From an uncultured Halieaceae bacterium (lineage in GTDB: Bacteria > Pseudomonadota > Gammaproteobacteria > Pseudomonadales > Halieaceae), in the NCBI GenBank assembly GCA_913056165.1, contig CAJXMD010000001.1, positions 99,051-163,050 of the forward strand: a DNA stretch of 64,000 nt. Reading direction: 5' to 3'. Position numbers and translations under genes: made by a program. The notes below the pieces were generated by a model. It had not been told where the DNA came from. It did no database searches and saw only the letters and a program-made list of their open reading frames with translations. Shown one piece after another: positions 48,182 through 57,198 of this stretch (position 1 is the stretch's first letter; every line of letters begins with the position of its first letter).

Positions 48182-48765
48182 GTCGACTGATTGGTAGGGT
48201 CTGAGCCGCTGTCGTCTAAGTACTGCTGTTTAAGCTTCGCGTAGTTCTGAGCGCTGTATCCAAGAAAGGTCCTTTCTTGTTCCGAAAGCGGTCGCACGGG
48301 TCGCGCCGGACTGCCAGCGTAAAGCGTTCCACTCTCCAATCGCTTGCCTGGAGTGACCAGAGCGCCCCCCGCGATCATGACATCGTCCTCCACGATCACG
48401 CCATCCATTACGATGGCTCCCATGCCCACAAGCACTCTGTCACCAAGACTACAGCCATGAAGCACTGCGCGATGTCCAACCGTGACATCATCGCCAATGA
48501 TTAGGGGCCAACCATCGGGATTGAATCTGCTCGCATGGGTAACATGAAGCACCGAATTATCCTGCACGTTGGTTCGGTTGCCGATACGAATAGAGTGCAC
48601 ATCGGCTCGCACCGAACAGTTAGCCCAGATACTGACATCATCACCAATCTCAATATCACCAAGCACCGCGGCACTTGGGTCAATCATGACTCTGGCACCA
48701 AGCTTTGGTGTGCTGGTGCCCCAGTGGCGCAGGTTATCTTCCCCTCGGTAGGAAACGGTTTTCAT
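48178..48765 (-). CDS. Gamma-carbonic-anhydrase-like hexapeptide-repeat protein (YrdA family)
   Basis: Left-handed beta-helix repeats; GHRAVLHGCSLGDRVLVGMGAIVMDGVIVEDD. Confidence 0.92.
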   Translation of the reverse strand: MKTVSYRGEDNLRHWGTSTPKLGARVMIDPSAAVLGDIEIGDDVSIWANCSVRADVHSIRIGNRTNVQDNSVLHVTHASRFNPDGWPLIIGDDVTVGHRAVLHGCSLGDRVLVGMGAIVMDGVIVEDDVMIAGGALVTPGKRLESGTLYAGSPARPVRPLSEQERTFLGYSAQNYAKLKQQYLDDSGSDPTNQST

Positions 48766-48850
48766 GGTTGTTAAGACCTTTATATGTAGTCTGCGCTAGG
48801 ATTGAACTCGTAGAGACACTAACAGATGTTTGTTGAGGATGTGCGTCCGA

Positions 48851-49108
48851 ATGGATACGCCTCGAAATAGAGAACGATTTATTGCTGGCGCTGTCTGCCC
48901 CCGCTGTAGCGAGATGGATCGTATCGTCGTTAGCGTTAACGGCGAGACTCGCCGGTGTATAGCTTGCGGCTTCTCCGAGGGCAGGCCTGAGGACAACCCG
49001 TTACCCCTGCCCACCCGGGTATCCCGGCCCGCTGCTCGTCGGGTAGAGACCACCGCGGAGGTTGTGAAGCTTGTGGATCCGGCCTCGAGCGGTAAAACCG
49101 AGGGCTAG
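48851..49108 (+). CDS. YheV-family putative zinc-ribbon protein (DUF2387-like)
   Basis: RERFIAGAVCPRCSEMDRIVV...RRCIACGFSEGRPED; two CxxC pairs. Start at internal Met. Confidence 0.75.
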   Translation: MDTPRNRERFIAGAVCPRCSEMDRIVVSVNGETRRCIACGFSEGRPEDNPLPLPTRVSRPAARRVETTAEVVKLVDPASSGKTEG

Positions 49109-49258
49109 AAGCACGATTTGGGGCCGCTACACCCACAACATATTGCGTTAACACTCACCCCGCCACAACATATAGCCCCAAGCGCCCCATAGACTCGATA
49201 AATAGTCAGTAATACCGGGTATAGCCCGCTGAGACCTGTGCATTTGCTGGCTTTTCGC

Positions 49259-49264
49259 TATAAT
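49259..49264 (+). promoter_or_regulatory. Candidate -10 box TATAAT upstream of the cox operon
   Basis: TATAAT followed by a GC-rich stretch (ccgcgccgctgcccc); no good -35 at standard spacing. Confidence 0.35.
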
Positions 49265-49272
49265 CCGCGCCG

Positions 49273-49302
49273 CTGCCCCCGGTCAGGTCCGTCTGGGGGC
49301 AG
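49273..49302 (+). promoter_or_regulatory. Stable inverted repeat in the predicted 5' UTR of the cox operon
   Basis: CTGCCCCC-N14-GGGGGCAG, 8-bp perfect stem, about 150 bp before the coxB start. Confidence 0.6.
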
Positions 49303-49452
49303 TACAAGGCCAGATCGTTTCCAAGGCGGCAGCGCCATCAAACGTTGGGGGATCCACGTGATCACACGCCAATCAAGCCCAAAGGGTTTGGTTATGCGTG
49401 TGTGCAGCGACATGAGCTTACGCCCCCATACCGCAAGAGTAGAGAGGCAGAG

Positions 49453-50577
49453 ATGTCAGTTGTTAAACGAATCAGTAACGCGCTCGCGGCTGTAGCGGTA
49501 TTGCCGGCAGTGGCCCTCGGCGATAACCAAGTGAATATGTCTCCCGGCGTCACGTCCATTGGCGCTGAGATTTATGACCTTCACATGCTGATCATGATCA
49601 TCTGTGTTGTGATCGGTATCGGCGTCTTCGGCGTGATGTTCTATTCCATCATCTACCACCGAAAGTCTCGGGGGGTCGTTCCCTCACAATTTCATGAGAG
49701 CACCAAGGTGGAAGTTGCCTGGACTGTGGTGCCTTTTTTGATTCTGATCGGAATGGCCGTACCCGCCACGTCGACGCTGTTGGAGGTTTACGACAACGAC
49801 GATGCCGAGCTCGATATTCTCATCACCGGCTACCAGTGGAAGTGGAAGTATGAGTATCTGGATGAGAATGGAGAGAACGTTTCTTTCTTCTCAAATCTCG
49901 CGACACCTCAGGAAGAGATCTATAACACCGATCAAAAGGGTGAACATTATTTATTGGAGGTCGATGAGCCTCTCGTCATACCGGTAAACACAAAAGTTCG
50001 CTTCTTGGTGACAGCTAACGACGTGATTCACTCCTGGTGGGTGCCAGAAATTGCGGTCAAGCGTGATGCCATCCCCGGGTTTATCAACGAGACCTGGACC
50101 AAGGTGCCGGAAGAGGGGATCTACCGAGGCCAGTGCACCGAGCTTTGTGGTGCCTACCACGGTTTCATGCCTGTTGTCGTTCATGCGGTTAGTAGAGAAG
50201 AGTTCGACGCCTGGATGGGATCAAAGCGCGCGGACAAGGCTGCGCAGGTGGCTGCTTCTGCTGTTGATCTAAGCCTGGATGAGCTGATGACCAGAGGTGA
50301 ATCTGTTTACAACAGCCAGTGCCTCGCCTGTCATGGTGCTCAAGGTGAGGGCGGCGTAGGTAAAGCGATTGCGGGCAGTGCCATCGCACTTGGGGATGTC
50401 GGTGCGCACCTCGATGTGGGAATAAAAGGCGTGGCGGGTACCGCTATGCAGGCATACGGCAGCCAGTTAAGCGACGTCGACATGGCGGCCGTTATTACTT
50501 ATCAGCGTAACGCGTTTGGTAACAACACGGGGGATGTCATACAGCCCTCGGATGTTGTCAATCACAAGCAAGGTTAA
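49453..50577 (+). CDS. coxB: Cytochrome c oxidase subunit II with C-terminal cytochrome c domain (caa3-type)
   Basis: ITGYQWKWKYEY, GQCTELCGAYHGFMPV (CuA), then CLACHGAQGEGG heme c motif. Start at internal ATG 49453. Confidence 0.96.
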   Translation: MSVVKRISNALAAVAVLPAVALGDNQVNMSPGVTSIGAEIYDLHMLIMIICVVIGIGVFGVMFYSIIYHRKSRGVVPSQFHESTKVEVAWTVVPFLILIGMAVPATSTLLEVYDNDDAELDILITGYQWKWKYEYLDENGENVSFFSNLATPQEEIYNTDQKGEHYLLEVDEPLVIPVNTKVRFLVTANDVIHSWWVPEIAVKRDAIPGFINETWTKVPEEGIYRGQCTELCGAYHGFMPVVVHAVSREEFDAWMGSKRADKAAQVAASAVDLSLDELMTRGESVYNSQCLACHGAQGEGGVGKAIAGSAIALGDVGAHLDVGIKGVAGTAMQAYGSQLSDVDMAAVITYQRNAFGNNTGDVIQPSDVVNHKQG

Positions 50578-50592
50578 ACGGGAGAGATAGCG

Positions 50593-52173
50593 ATGGGAGA
50601 TCATCATCACGGCCCTGCCAAGGGTATTACCCGCTGGTTGTTCACCACCAACCACAAAGATATTGGCACCATGTATCTGTGGTTCTCGTTTGCCATGTTT
50701 ATTCTTGGCGGCACCTTCGCCATGATCATCAGGGCCGAGCTTTTCCAACCGGGTATGCAGCTGGTTGAGCCTGGGTTCTTTAATCAGATGACAACGCTGC
50801 ACGGTTTGGTCATGGTGTTTGGGGCGATCATGCCCTCTTTTGTAGGTCTGGCGAACTGGTTGATACCCATGATGATCGGCGCGCCCGACATGGCGCTTCC
50901 CCGCATGAATAACTGGAGCTTCTGGATTCTCCCACCCGGATTTCTCATGCTCGCTTCCACGCTGTTCATGGAGGGCGGTGCTCCGGCCTTTGGTTGGACT
51001 TTCTATGCACCGTTGTCGACCACCTATGCGGCGCCATCCGTTACATTTTTTATCTTCGCCATTCACGTGCTCGGCGCATCGTCGATCATGGGGTCAATCA
51101 ATATCATCGCCACCGTCATGAACATGCGCGCCCCCGGCATGACCTACATGAAGATGCCGCTTTTTGTGTGGACGTGGTTAATCACGGCGTTTCTGCTTGT
51201 TGCGGTAATGCCGGTGCTCGCCGGCGCCGTGACCATGATGCTGATGGATATACATTTTGGTACCAGCTTCTTCTCGGCTGCCGGCGGTGGTGATCCGGTT
51301 CTTTTCCAGCACATTTTCTGGTTCTTTGGTCATCCAGAGGTGTACATCATTATTCTTCCCGCCTTTGGCGTTGTGTCTCAAATCATCCCCGCTTTTTCAA
51401 GAAAGCCGCTGTTTGGTTATGCGTCGATGGTTTACGCAACCGCCTCGATCGCTTTCCTGTCGTTTATTGTTTGGGCGCATCACATGTATACCGTTGGCAT
51501 GCCTGTCGCAGGTGAGTTGTTCTTTATGTATGCGACCATGCTGATTGCCGTCCCAACAGGCGTAAAGGTGTTTAACTGGATCACAACCATGTGGCGTGGC
51601 GCTCTATCGTTTGAAACCCCCATGTTGTTTTGCATTGGTTTTCTGGTCTTGTTTACTATCGGCGGGTTCACCGGGCTAATGCTGTCTATTGCGCCGGTAG
51701 ATTTTCAGTATCACGACACTTACTTTGTAGTCGCCCACTTTCATTACGTCATGGTGGCAGGTGCGGTGTTCTCAATGACGGCAGCAGTTTACTACTGGCT
51801 GCCAAAATGGTCCGGCAGGATGTACAACGAGACTATGGGCAAGGTCCATTTTTGGATTTCGTTCATTGGCTTCAACATTACCTTTTTCCCCCAGCACTTT
51901 GTTGGCCTTGCGGGAATGCCTCGCCGAATTCCCGATTACGCGTTGCAGTTTGCCGACTTCAACATGATGTCATCTATAGGCGCGTTTATTTACGGCGCCT
52001 CGCAGATTCTGTTCCTGTACAACGTGCTGGCCACGATTATTGCGGGTAAGAAGGTGACTGACGAAAAGGTTTGGGATGGTGCGGAAGGATTGGAGTGGAC
52101 AGTACCAACACCGGCGCCCTATCACACCTTTGAAGTGCCGCCGAAGCTCGATCCAGCTCACGCCCACGGCTAA
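50593..52173 (+). CDS. coxA: Cytochrome c oxidase subunit I
   Basis: ITRWLFTTNHKDIGTMYL, FWFFGHPEVYIIILPAFG, HDTYFVVAHFHYVM. Confidence 0.99.
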   Translation: MGDHHHGPAKGITRWLFTTNHKDIGTMYLWFSFAMFILGGTFAMIIRAELFQPGMQLVEPGFFNQMTTLHGLVMVFGAIMPSFVGLANWLIPMMIGAPDMALPRMNNWSFWILPPGFLMLASTLFMEGGAPAFGWTFYAPLSTTYAAPSVTFFIFAIHVLGASSIMGSINIIATVMNMRAPGMTYMKMPLFVWTWLITAFLLVAVMPVLAGAVTMMLMDIHFGTSFFSAAGGGDPVLFQHIFWFFGHPEVYIIILPAFGVVSQIIPAFSRKPLFGYASMVYATASIAFLSFIVWAHHMYTVGMPVAGELFFMYATMLIAVPTGVKVFNWITTMWRGALSFETPMLFCIGFLVLFTIGGFTGLMLSIAPVDFQYHDTYFVVAHFHYVMVAGAVFSMTAAVYYWLPKWSGRMYNETMGKVHFWISFIGFNITFFPQHFVGLAGMPRRIPDYALQFADFNMMSSIGAFIYGASQILFLYNVLATIIAGKKVTDEKVWDGAEGLEWTVPTPAPYHTFEVPPKLDPAHAHG

Positions 52174-52188
52174 ACGCGGGATTAAGCA

Positions 52189-52746
52189 ATGAGACTGAGT
52201 GCCGACCCAACTACCGACACGGTCCTTAAGCTGGTGACCGTGGTGGTGGCGATGTTTGCCTTTGTTTTTGTTGTGATGGTCCCCTTGTACAACGTGCTCT
52301 GTGATGCGTTGGGAATCAATGGCAAAACGTCGGCCCAAGCCTATGTTGCGGCTCCAGCAGCAGTTGATACGGAGCGGTCGGTTACGGTTCAGTTCATTGC
52401 GACCAACAACGACAGCATGCCTTGGGAGTTTCGCCCTCAGGTCACCTCTATGGCTGTACACCCGGGCGCGGCCAACGACACGGTTTTCTTTGCGGCTAAC
52501 CCAACGATGCAGCACATGGTTGCACAAGCGATCCCCAGCGTTTCCCCCGCACGGGCCGCTGAGTATTTTCACAAGACCGAGTGTTTTTGCTTTAACCAGC
52601 AACCTCTTGAAGGCCAAAGCGACACGCTGATGCCGCTTCAGTTTATTGTGGATCAGGACCTTCCCAAGGACATTAAGACAATTACGTTGTCTTACACGTT
52701 GTTTGATGTAACAGATCGCGTGAGCGAGCGAATCGCGTCACGATAA
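52189..52746 (+). CDS. ctaG: Cytochrome c oxidase assembly protein CtaG/Cox11
   Basis: MVPLYNVLCDALGINGKT, FHKTECFCFNQQPLEGQSD. Confidence 0.97.
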   Translation: MRLSADPTTDTVLKLVTVVVAMFAFVFVVMVPLYNVLCDALGINGKTSAQAYVAAPAAVDTERSVTVQFIATNNDSMPWEFRPQVTSMAVHPGAANDTVFFAANPTMQHMVAQAIPSVSPARAAEYFHKTECFCFNQQPLEGQSDTLMPLQFIVDQDLPKDIKTITLSYTLFDVTDRVSERIASR

Positions 52747-52789
52747 GTTGGCAGGGCAAAGCGCCAACCAAAACGAAACGGAGATAGAA

Positions 52790-53770
52790 ATGGCAACCAC
52801 CGAACAAGCGCCGGCAGGCTACGAAAAATATTATGTGCCGGAGAGCTCAAGCCTTGCGGTGCGCGCAACAATTGGCTTGTTGACCACGGTTTTTGGCGCC
52901 GGTCTTCTGCTCAATGACATGACCTTTGGGGAGCCGGGTGCAGTAAGTTCAGCAAAGTGGGTGTTTATTGCGGGCCTCGTCTTTTTCGTTTTTACCTTGG
53001 CGTCGTGGTTCGCAACCGCTATCCGCGAAAACCTCCAGGGAATGAACAGCGCACAGCTGGGGCAAAGCTATGTGTTGGGCATGTTCTGGTTCATCTTCTC
53101 AGAGGTGATGTTCTTTGCGGCGTTCTTCGGCACGCTTTTTTACGTCAGACAGCTGGCTGGGCCCTGGCTTGCTGGCGAGGGCGAGGCGGGTCGAATGAAC
53201 GACTTGCTGTGGCCCGGGTTTGAATTCACTTGGCCGCCAATGATTACCCCTCAAGAGGCAGTTGGTGGGGTCGATAGCCAGCCGATAGCAAATAATGGCG
53301 CATTTCTTACTCAGGATCGCTCCATGAGTTTTGCCGATGCTCATCATTGGTATCAGTGGCTGCCTATGTGGAACACCATTATTCTCCTTTCTTCCAGCTT
53401 TACCGTGCACGTGGCTCACACGGCACTGCTCAATGATCAGCGCGCTAAATTCAACCTGTGGCTTGGCATCACCGTCGCTCTTGGGATTATTTTTCTGGGC
53501 TTGCAGGCCGCGGAATACCATGAGGCCTATGCGCTATTCGGCCTGACATTGAACTCAGGTATTTATGGTTCCACTTTTTTCATGCTGACGGGTTTTCATG
53601 GTTTCCACGTGGCCATGGGTATGACGATGCTGTTGATCCAGCTCATTCGATCAGCAAAAAATCATCACTTCACGGCCACCGACCACTTCGGTTTCGAGGC
53701 TTCCACCTGGTACTGGCACTTTGTCGACGTGGTGTGGGTGTTCCTGTTTCTCTTCGTCTATATTCTCTAG
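52790..53770 (+). CDS. coxC: Cytochrome c oxidase subunit III
   Basis: FMLTGFHGFHVAMGMTMLLIQLIR, FGFEASTWYWHFVDVVWVFLFLFVYIL. Start placed at ATG 52790. Confidence 0.98.
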   Translation: MATTEQAPAGYEKYYVPESSSLAVRATIGLLTTVFGAGLLLNDMTFGEPGAVSSAKWVFIAGLVFFVFTLASWFATAIRENLQGMNSAQLGQSYVLGMFWFIFSEVMFFAAFFGTLFYVRQLAGPWLAGEGEAGRMNDLLWPGFEFTWPPMITPQEAVGGVDSQPIANNGAFLTQDRSMSFADAHHWYQWLPMWNTIILLSSSFTVHVAHTALLNDQRAKFNLWLGITVALGIIFLGLQAAEYHEAYALFGLTLNSGIYGSTFFMLTGFHGFHVAMGMTMLLIQLIRSAKNHHFTATDHFGFEASTWYWHFVDVVWVFLFLFVYIL

Positions 53771-53789
53771 GCGTCGCTGAAGAGCAGCC

Positions 53790-53812
53790 GGGGCGCAGAG
53801 GCGCCCCTTTTT
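53790..53812 (+). terminator. Rho-independent terminator after coxC
   Basis: GGGGCGC-AGAG-GCGCCCC followed by TTTTT. Confidence 0.9.
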
Positions 53813-53871
53813 GTTATGTCGGTGCGGCCAGAGGGCAGCCGGGTTAGTCACGCCGGTGACGTCGAATGGAT

Positions 53872-54132
53872 TTAGTTGGTGGTGTTACGGTCTTTGTATT
53901 CTTGCGATTGAACGGTGCCGGCGTCCCAGGGATTTCGGTTGCCGAGCTGCCCGGTTGCCACGCCAAAGATGATGACGGTGATCAGGCCGCTTGCGAGGGC
54001 CAGCCTAATGCCCAATGAGGTAAACAGGCGCTTTTTGTTTGGATCGCCCTGATCGGTCATCAGAAAGAATAGTCCGGAGCCAAGGCTGGCAACGAGAGCA
54101 ACCATGAAAAATCCGATCAACACTTTTAGCAC
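53872..54132 (-). CDS. Twin-transmembrane protein (DUF2909-like) of the cox locus
   Basis: 86 aa, two TM helices, ...FTSLGIRLALASGLITVIIFG; known neighbour of coxC/SURF1 in Pseudomonas-type loci. Confidence 0.75.
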   Translation of the reverse strand: MLKVLIGFFMVALVASLGSGLFFLMTDQGDPNKKRLFTSLGIRLALASGLITVIIFGVATGQLGNRNPWDAGTVQSQEYKDRNTTN

Positions 54133-54158
54133 AATAGGCGTCCTTTTCGTCTGGATCC

Positions 54159-54959
54159 ATGGGTGACTCGGCTGTGAGTGGTAGAGAGTTTAACGTGAAG
54201 CTGGGCATTCTGGTTTTTTCTCTGGAATGGCGCATAACGCTTTTCACCTTGTTGCTGGTGCCCGCATTGCTGTGGCTTGGATTTTGGCAGCTAGATCGGG
54301 CCGACGAGAAGCGCCAGCTATCAGAACAATTTGATAGGCGTATAGCCTTACCCCCTCTGTCGCTTTCGGACGCTTTGGTATTAGCGGATGACCGCTTAGA
54401 TCACTTGCGCGATCGCCGAATCCGGTTTCAGGGCACCACGAGCAGTGAAGATTATCTGCTACTTGATAACAGGCTCCACCGGGGGCAATTTGGTTACGAG
54501 GTCATCACTTATGTGGATACCGGCGCTTACCGCGTGCCTGTCAATGTCGGGTGGCTCGCCGGAGACCCCGCCAGACGTTCTCTTCCTGACGTTGCCTTAC
54601 CAAGCGATCCAATCATGTGGACAGGCAGGGTGTATGCACCACAAGAGAGAGCGTATACCCTTGAAGACCAACGGATACCTGAAACCCTGCCCGCCGTCAT
54701 TCAATCCTATGAGGCGCCAGAATACGCTGAGACGTTGAGCGCATTGTTTGACAAGCCGGTGCCCGACTTTATGGTCCGGATTGACCCGTCCCATCCGGCG
54801 GCATTGGTCGCTGACTGGCCGGTTGTGAACCAAAGCCCTCAAAAACATAGGGGCTATGCAGTCCAGTGGTTTGCCATGGCCGGAGTTTTGGTCTGCGCGT
54901 TTGTACTCAGATCGTCAAATATAGGGTTGTTGCTCTTGGGTCGACGCCGGCCAGAATGA
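54159..54959 (+). CDS. SURF1-family cytochrome oxidase assembly protein
   Basis: ALLWLGFWQLDRADEKRQL, HRGQFGYEVITYVDT, VNVGWL, C-terminal TM. Confidence 0.93.
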   Translation: MGDSAVSGREFNVKLGILVFSLEWRITLFTLLLVPALLWLGFWQLDRADEKRQLSEQFDRRIALPPLSLSDALVLADDRLDHLRDRRIRFQGTTSSEDYLLLDNRLHRGQFGYEVITYVDTGAYRVPVNVGWLAGDPARRSLPDVALPSDPIMWTGRVYAPQERAYTLEDQRIPETLPAVIQSYEAPEYAETLSALFDKPVPDFMVRIDPSHPAALVADWPVVNQSPQKHRGYAVQWFAMAGVLVCAFVLRSSNIGLLLLGRRRPE

Positions 54960-54974
54960 CTTTGAGGAATTGTT

Positions 54975-55616
54975 ATGGCACCACCTTCTGAGCCGGGCAA
55001 TAGCCGACTGCCGCTGGCGCTGATCGTTGGCACTCCGCTGATTATGCTGCTTGCGGCCTCCTGGTTGTGGTACTTCGTTGTTCACGGAAATCTCGATTTG
55101 GTGGGGGCCATAGGAACCGCCAATAACGGCACGCTGGTGACGCCACCCCGTCAAATCCGTGGGGCATCTTTTATGGACGACGCAGGAGCTGCGGTCGAAT
55201 GGGCCGATCTTGATCCTCGTTGGACCATGGTTGTAGTGAACCGCGGATCTGCGTGTGAGGATGCTTGCGCGGAAAGACTCTACGTTACCCGTCAAATTCA
55301 TATTGCGTTGGGCAAGGAATTCAACCGGGTGCAGCGTGTGATGCTGAGTGATACAGCCGTCGCTGGCATGACGATAGTCAAGGAGGGTGTTGCCCGTGAT
55401 TTGCTCGGCTTTTTGGGGGAAAGTGACAGGGGATTAGTCCCCCTTGCCTTTGAGCCGGGCATGTTGGAAACCAGCTTTCCTGAGATCTTCACGCAGCCAA
55501 ACCAGTGGTTTCTGGTCGATCCCTCTGGGTGGGTCATGATGCGCTTTGAAGATGATCTGGACTTCAAGGCGGTTATTTCTGATCTTAAGTTTCTCCTGAA
55601 AAATTCAGGGGCGTGA
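54975..55616 (+). CDS. Membrane-anchored Sco/thioredoxin-like protein of unknown role in the cox locus
   Basis: One N-terminal TM, NRGSACEDACAERLY (CxxxC), FLVDPSGWVMMRFEDD; located between SURF1 and ctaB. Confidence 0.65.
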   Translation: MAPPSEPGNSRLPLALIVGTPLIMLLAASWLWYFVVHGNLDLVGAIGTANNGTLVTPPRQIRGASFMDDAGAAVEWADLDPRWTMVVVNRGSACEDACAERLYVTRQIHIALGKEFNRVQRVMLSDTAVAGMTIVKEGVARDLLGFLGESDRGLVPLAFEPGMLETSFPEIFTQPNQWFLVDPSGWVMMRFEDDLDFKAVISDLKFLLKNSGA

Positions 55617-56515
55617 TTGTGGACTCAAGGGAGAACACGCAACGAGCCACCTGGCGGGACTATCTGGAACTCACCAAGCCCCGTGTCGTGGCGCTAATGA
55701 TCCTCACTGCGCTGATCGGTATGTGTATGGCAGTCCCCGGTTTTGTCCCCTGGCAGCCACTGCTTTTGGGCAATCTGGGAATTGCTCTGTGTGCGGGTGC
55801 GGCTGCCGCGATCAACCACTTGGTTGATGAGCGCATTGATCAGCAGATGTCGCGGACCCGATCGCGCCCGGTGGCAACAGGGAAGGTTAGCCAGCGTGCT
55901 GCGGCACTGTTTGCTGCTATTCTTGCTCTCGTGGGCATTGGCGTGCTGGTGATATGGGTCAATACGCTGACCGCGGTGTTAACTGTTGCCAGCCTTATAG
56001 GTTATGCCTTTGTCTACACCATGTTTTTGAAACGGGCGACACCGCAAAATATTGTGATCGGCGGTCTGGCGGGCGCCGCCCCTCCGCTGCTCGGTTGGAC
56101 GGCTGTGACTGGCGAAGTTCATGGTCACGCCCTGCTACTGGTCTTGATTATATTCGCATGGACCCCCCCGCATTTTTGGGCGCTGGCCATCCACCGGCGT
56201 GAAGAATATGCGTCGGTGGGCATACCGATGCTGCCGGTTACCCATGGGGTCAGGTTTACGGCGCTTCATATTTTTCTGTATACGGTCATTATGATCCTCA
56301 TTACCTTGCTGCCTTTTGCAACCCTATTAAGCGGCTGGCTATATCTTGTTGGTGCAGCGATCCTTGGAGCGGTTTTTCTTTACTGGTCGGTTGAAATCCT
56401 GCGCGATAAAAACCCCAAGGCGCCGATGGAGACGTTCAAGTTTTCGATCACCTATTTGCTGCTGTTGTTTATCATCATGCTCGCAGACCACTGGTTAATT
56501 GAGTTACGCGTATGA
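55613..56515 (+). CDS. ctaB: Protoheme IX farnesyltransferase (heme O synthase)
   Basis: YLELTKPRVVALMILTALIGM, AAAINHLVDERIDQQMSRTRSRPVATG. Confidence 0.97.
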   Translation: MIVDSRENTQRATWRDYLELTKPRVVALMILTALIGMCMAVPGFVPWQPLLLGNLGIALCAGAAAAINHLVDERIDQQMSRTRSRPVATGKVSQRAAALFAAILALVGIGVLVIWVNTLTAVLTVASLIGYAFVYTMFLKRATPQNIVIGGLAGAAPPLLGWTAVTGEVHGHALLLVLIIFAWTPPHFWALAIHRREEYASVGIPMLPVTHGVRFTALHIFLYTVIMILITLLPFATLLSGWLYLVGAAILGAVFLYWSVEILRDKNPKAPMETFKFSITYLLLLFIIMLADHWLIELRV

Positions 56516-56543
56516 ACATGGCGGGCGCAAAGGAACGGCAGGA

Positions 56544-57194
56544 ATGGTACTGACATCTAGAACTAAGGTTTGGATAACGGTTGCGGCCATCGTGCTTTTC
56601 ATGGCGTTTATTGTGGCCAGTTTTGTTCATCGTATTCAGCAGCCCCGAGTGATGTCCACCGCGGAGATGCAGGTCAACGGACTGTATCTTTTTGAAATAC
56701 CGCGGGACCCGGGTCCCTTTCTTTTGCAGAATCATCTGGGTGAAGCTTTTACGCCATCTGACCTGACTGGCAAATGGACCATGATTTTTTTTGGTTTTAC
56801 CCATTGCCCCGATGTGTGCCCGACAACGCTTGCATTTTTGGCCCAGCTAATGGAGCAGCTGGAGTCCACTGAGGTACGTGACACAGCTGTGGTGATGGTG
56901 TCTGTGGACCCCGCTCGAGACACTATCGATGTTCTCGCGGAGTATGTGCCTTATTTCAATCCGGGGTTTACCGGCGTCACCGGAGAGTTTGTCGACATCC
57001 TCAAGTTCGCCCGAACGTTCAACGCCCCGTTTCGCAAAGTGACCGCTGAAGACGGAAGCTATCAGGTCGATCACAGCGCGAATATTATTCTGGTGAACCC
57101 GAGGGGGCATTACCATGGATTTTTCAAGGCGCCACTCGATCTTGCCAAGATGAAGGTGACCTATCGGTCGGCACGCTATTTGTGGGAGCATTGA
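56544..57194 (+). CDS. SCO1/SenC family copper chaperone
   Basis: FFGFTHCPDVCPTTLAFLAQLM, VDPARDTIDVLAEYV, DHSANIILVNPRG. ORF can extend to TTG 56499. Confidence 0.95.
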   Translation: MVLTSRTKVWITVAAIVLFMAFIVASFVHRIQQPRVMSTAEMQVNGLYLFEIPRDPGPFLLQNHLGEAFTPSDLTGKWTMIFFGFTHCPDVCPTTLAFLAQLMEQLESTEVRDTAVVMVSVDPARDTIDVLAEYVPYFNPGFTGVTGEFVDILKFARTFNAPFRKVTAEDGSYQVDHSANIILVNPRGHYHGFFKAPLDLAKMKVTYRSARYLWEH

Positions 57195-57198
57195 GGCA

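Noticed and set aside
50467-52617. Minus-strand ORFs (199 aa and 215 aa) opposite coxA and ctaG
   Set aside because: Antisense to conserved cox genes, low-complexity His/Arg-rich translations, no domain.
53600-53618. parS-like TTTCCACGTGGCC in coxC
   Set aside because: Shares only the CCACGTGG core; outer arms do not match parS.
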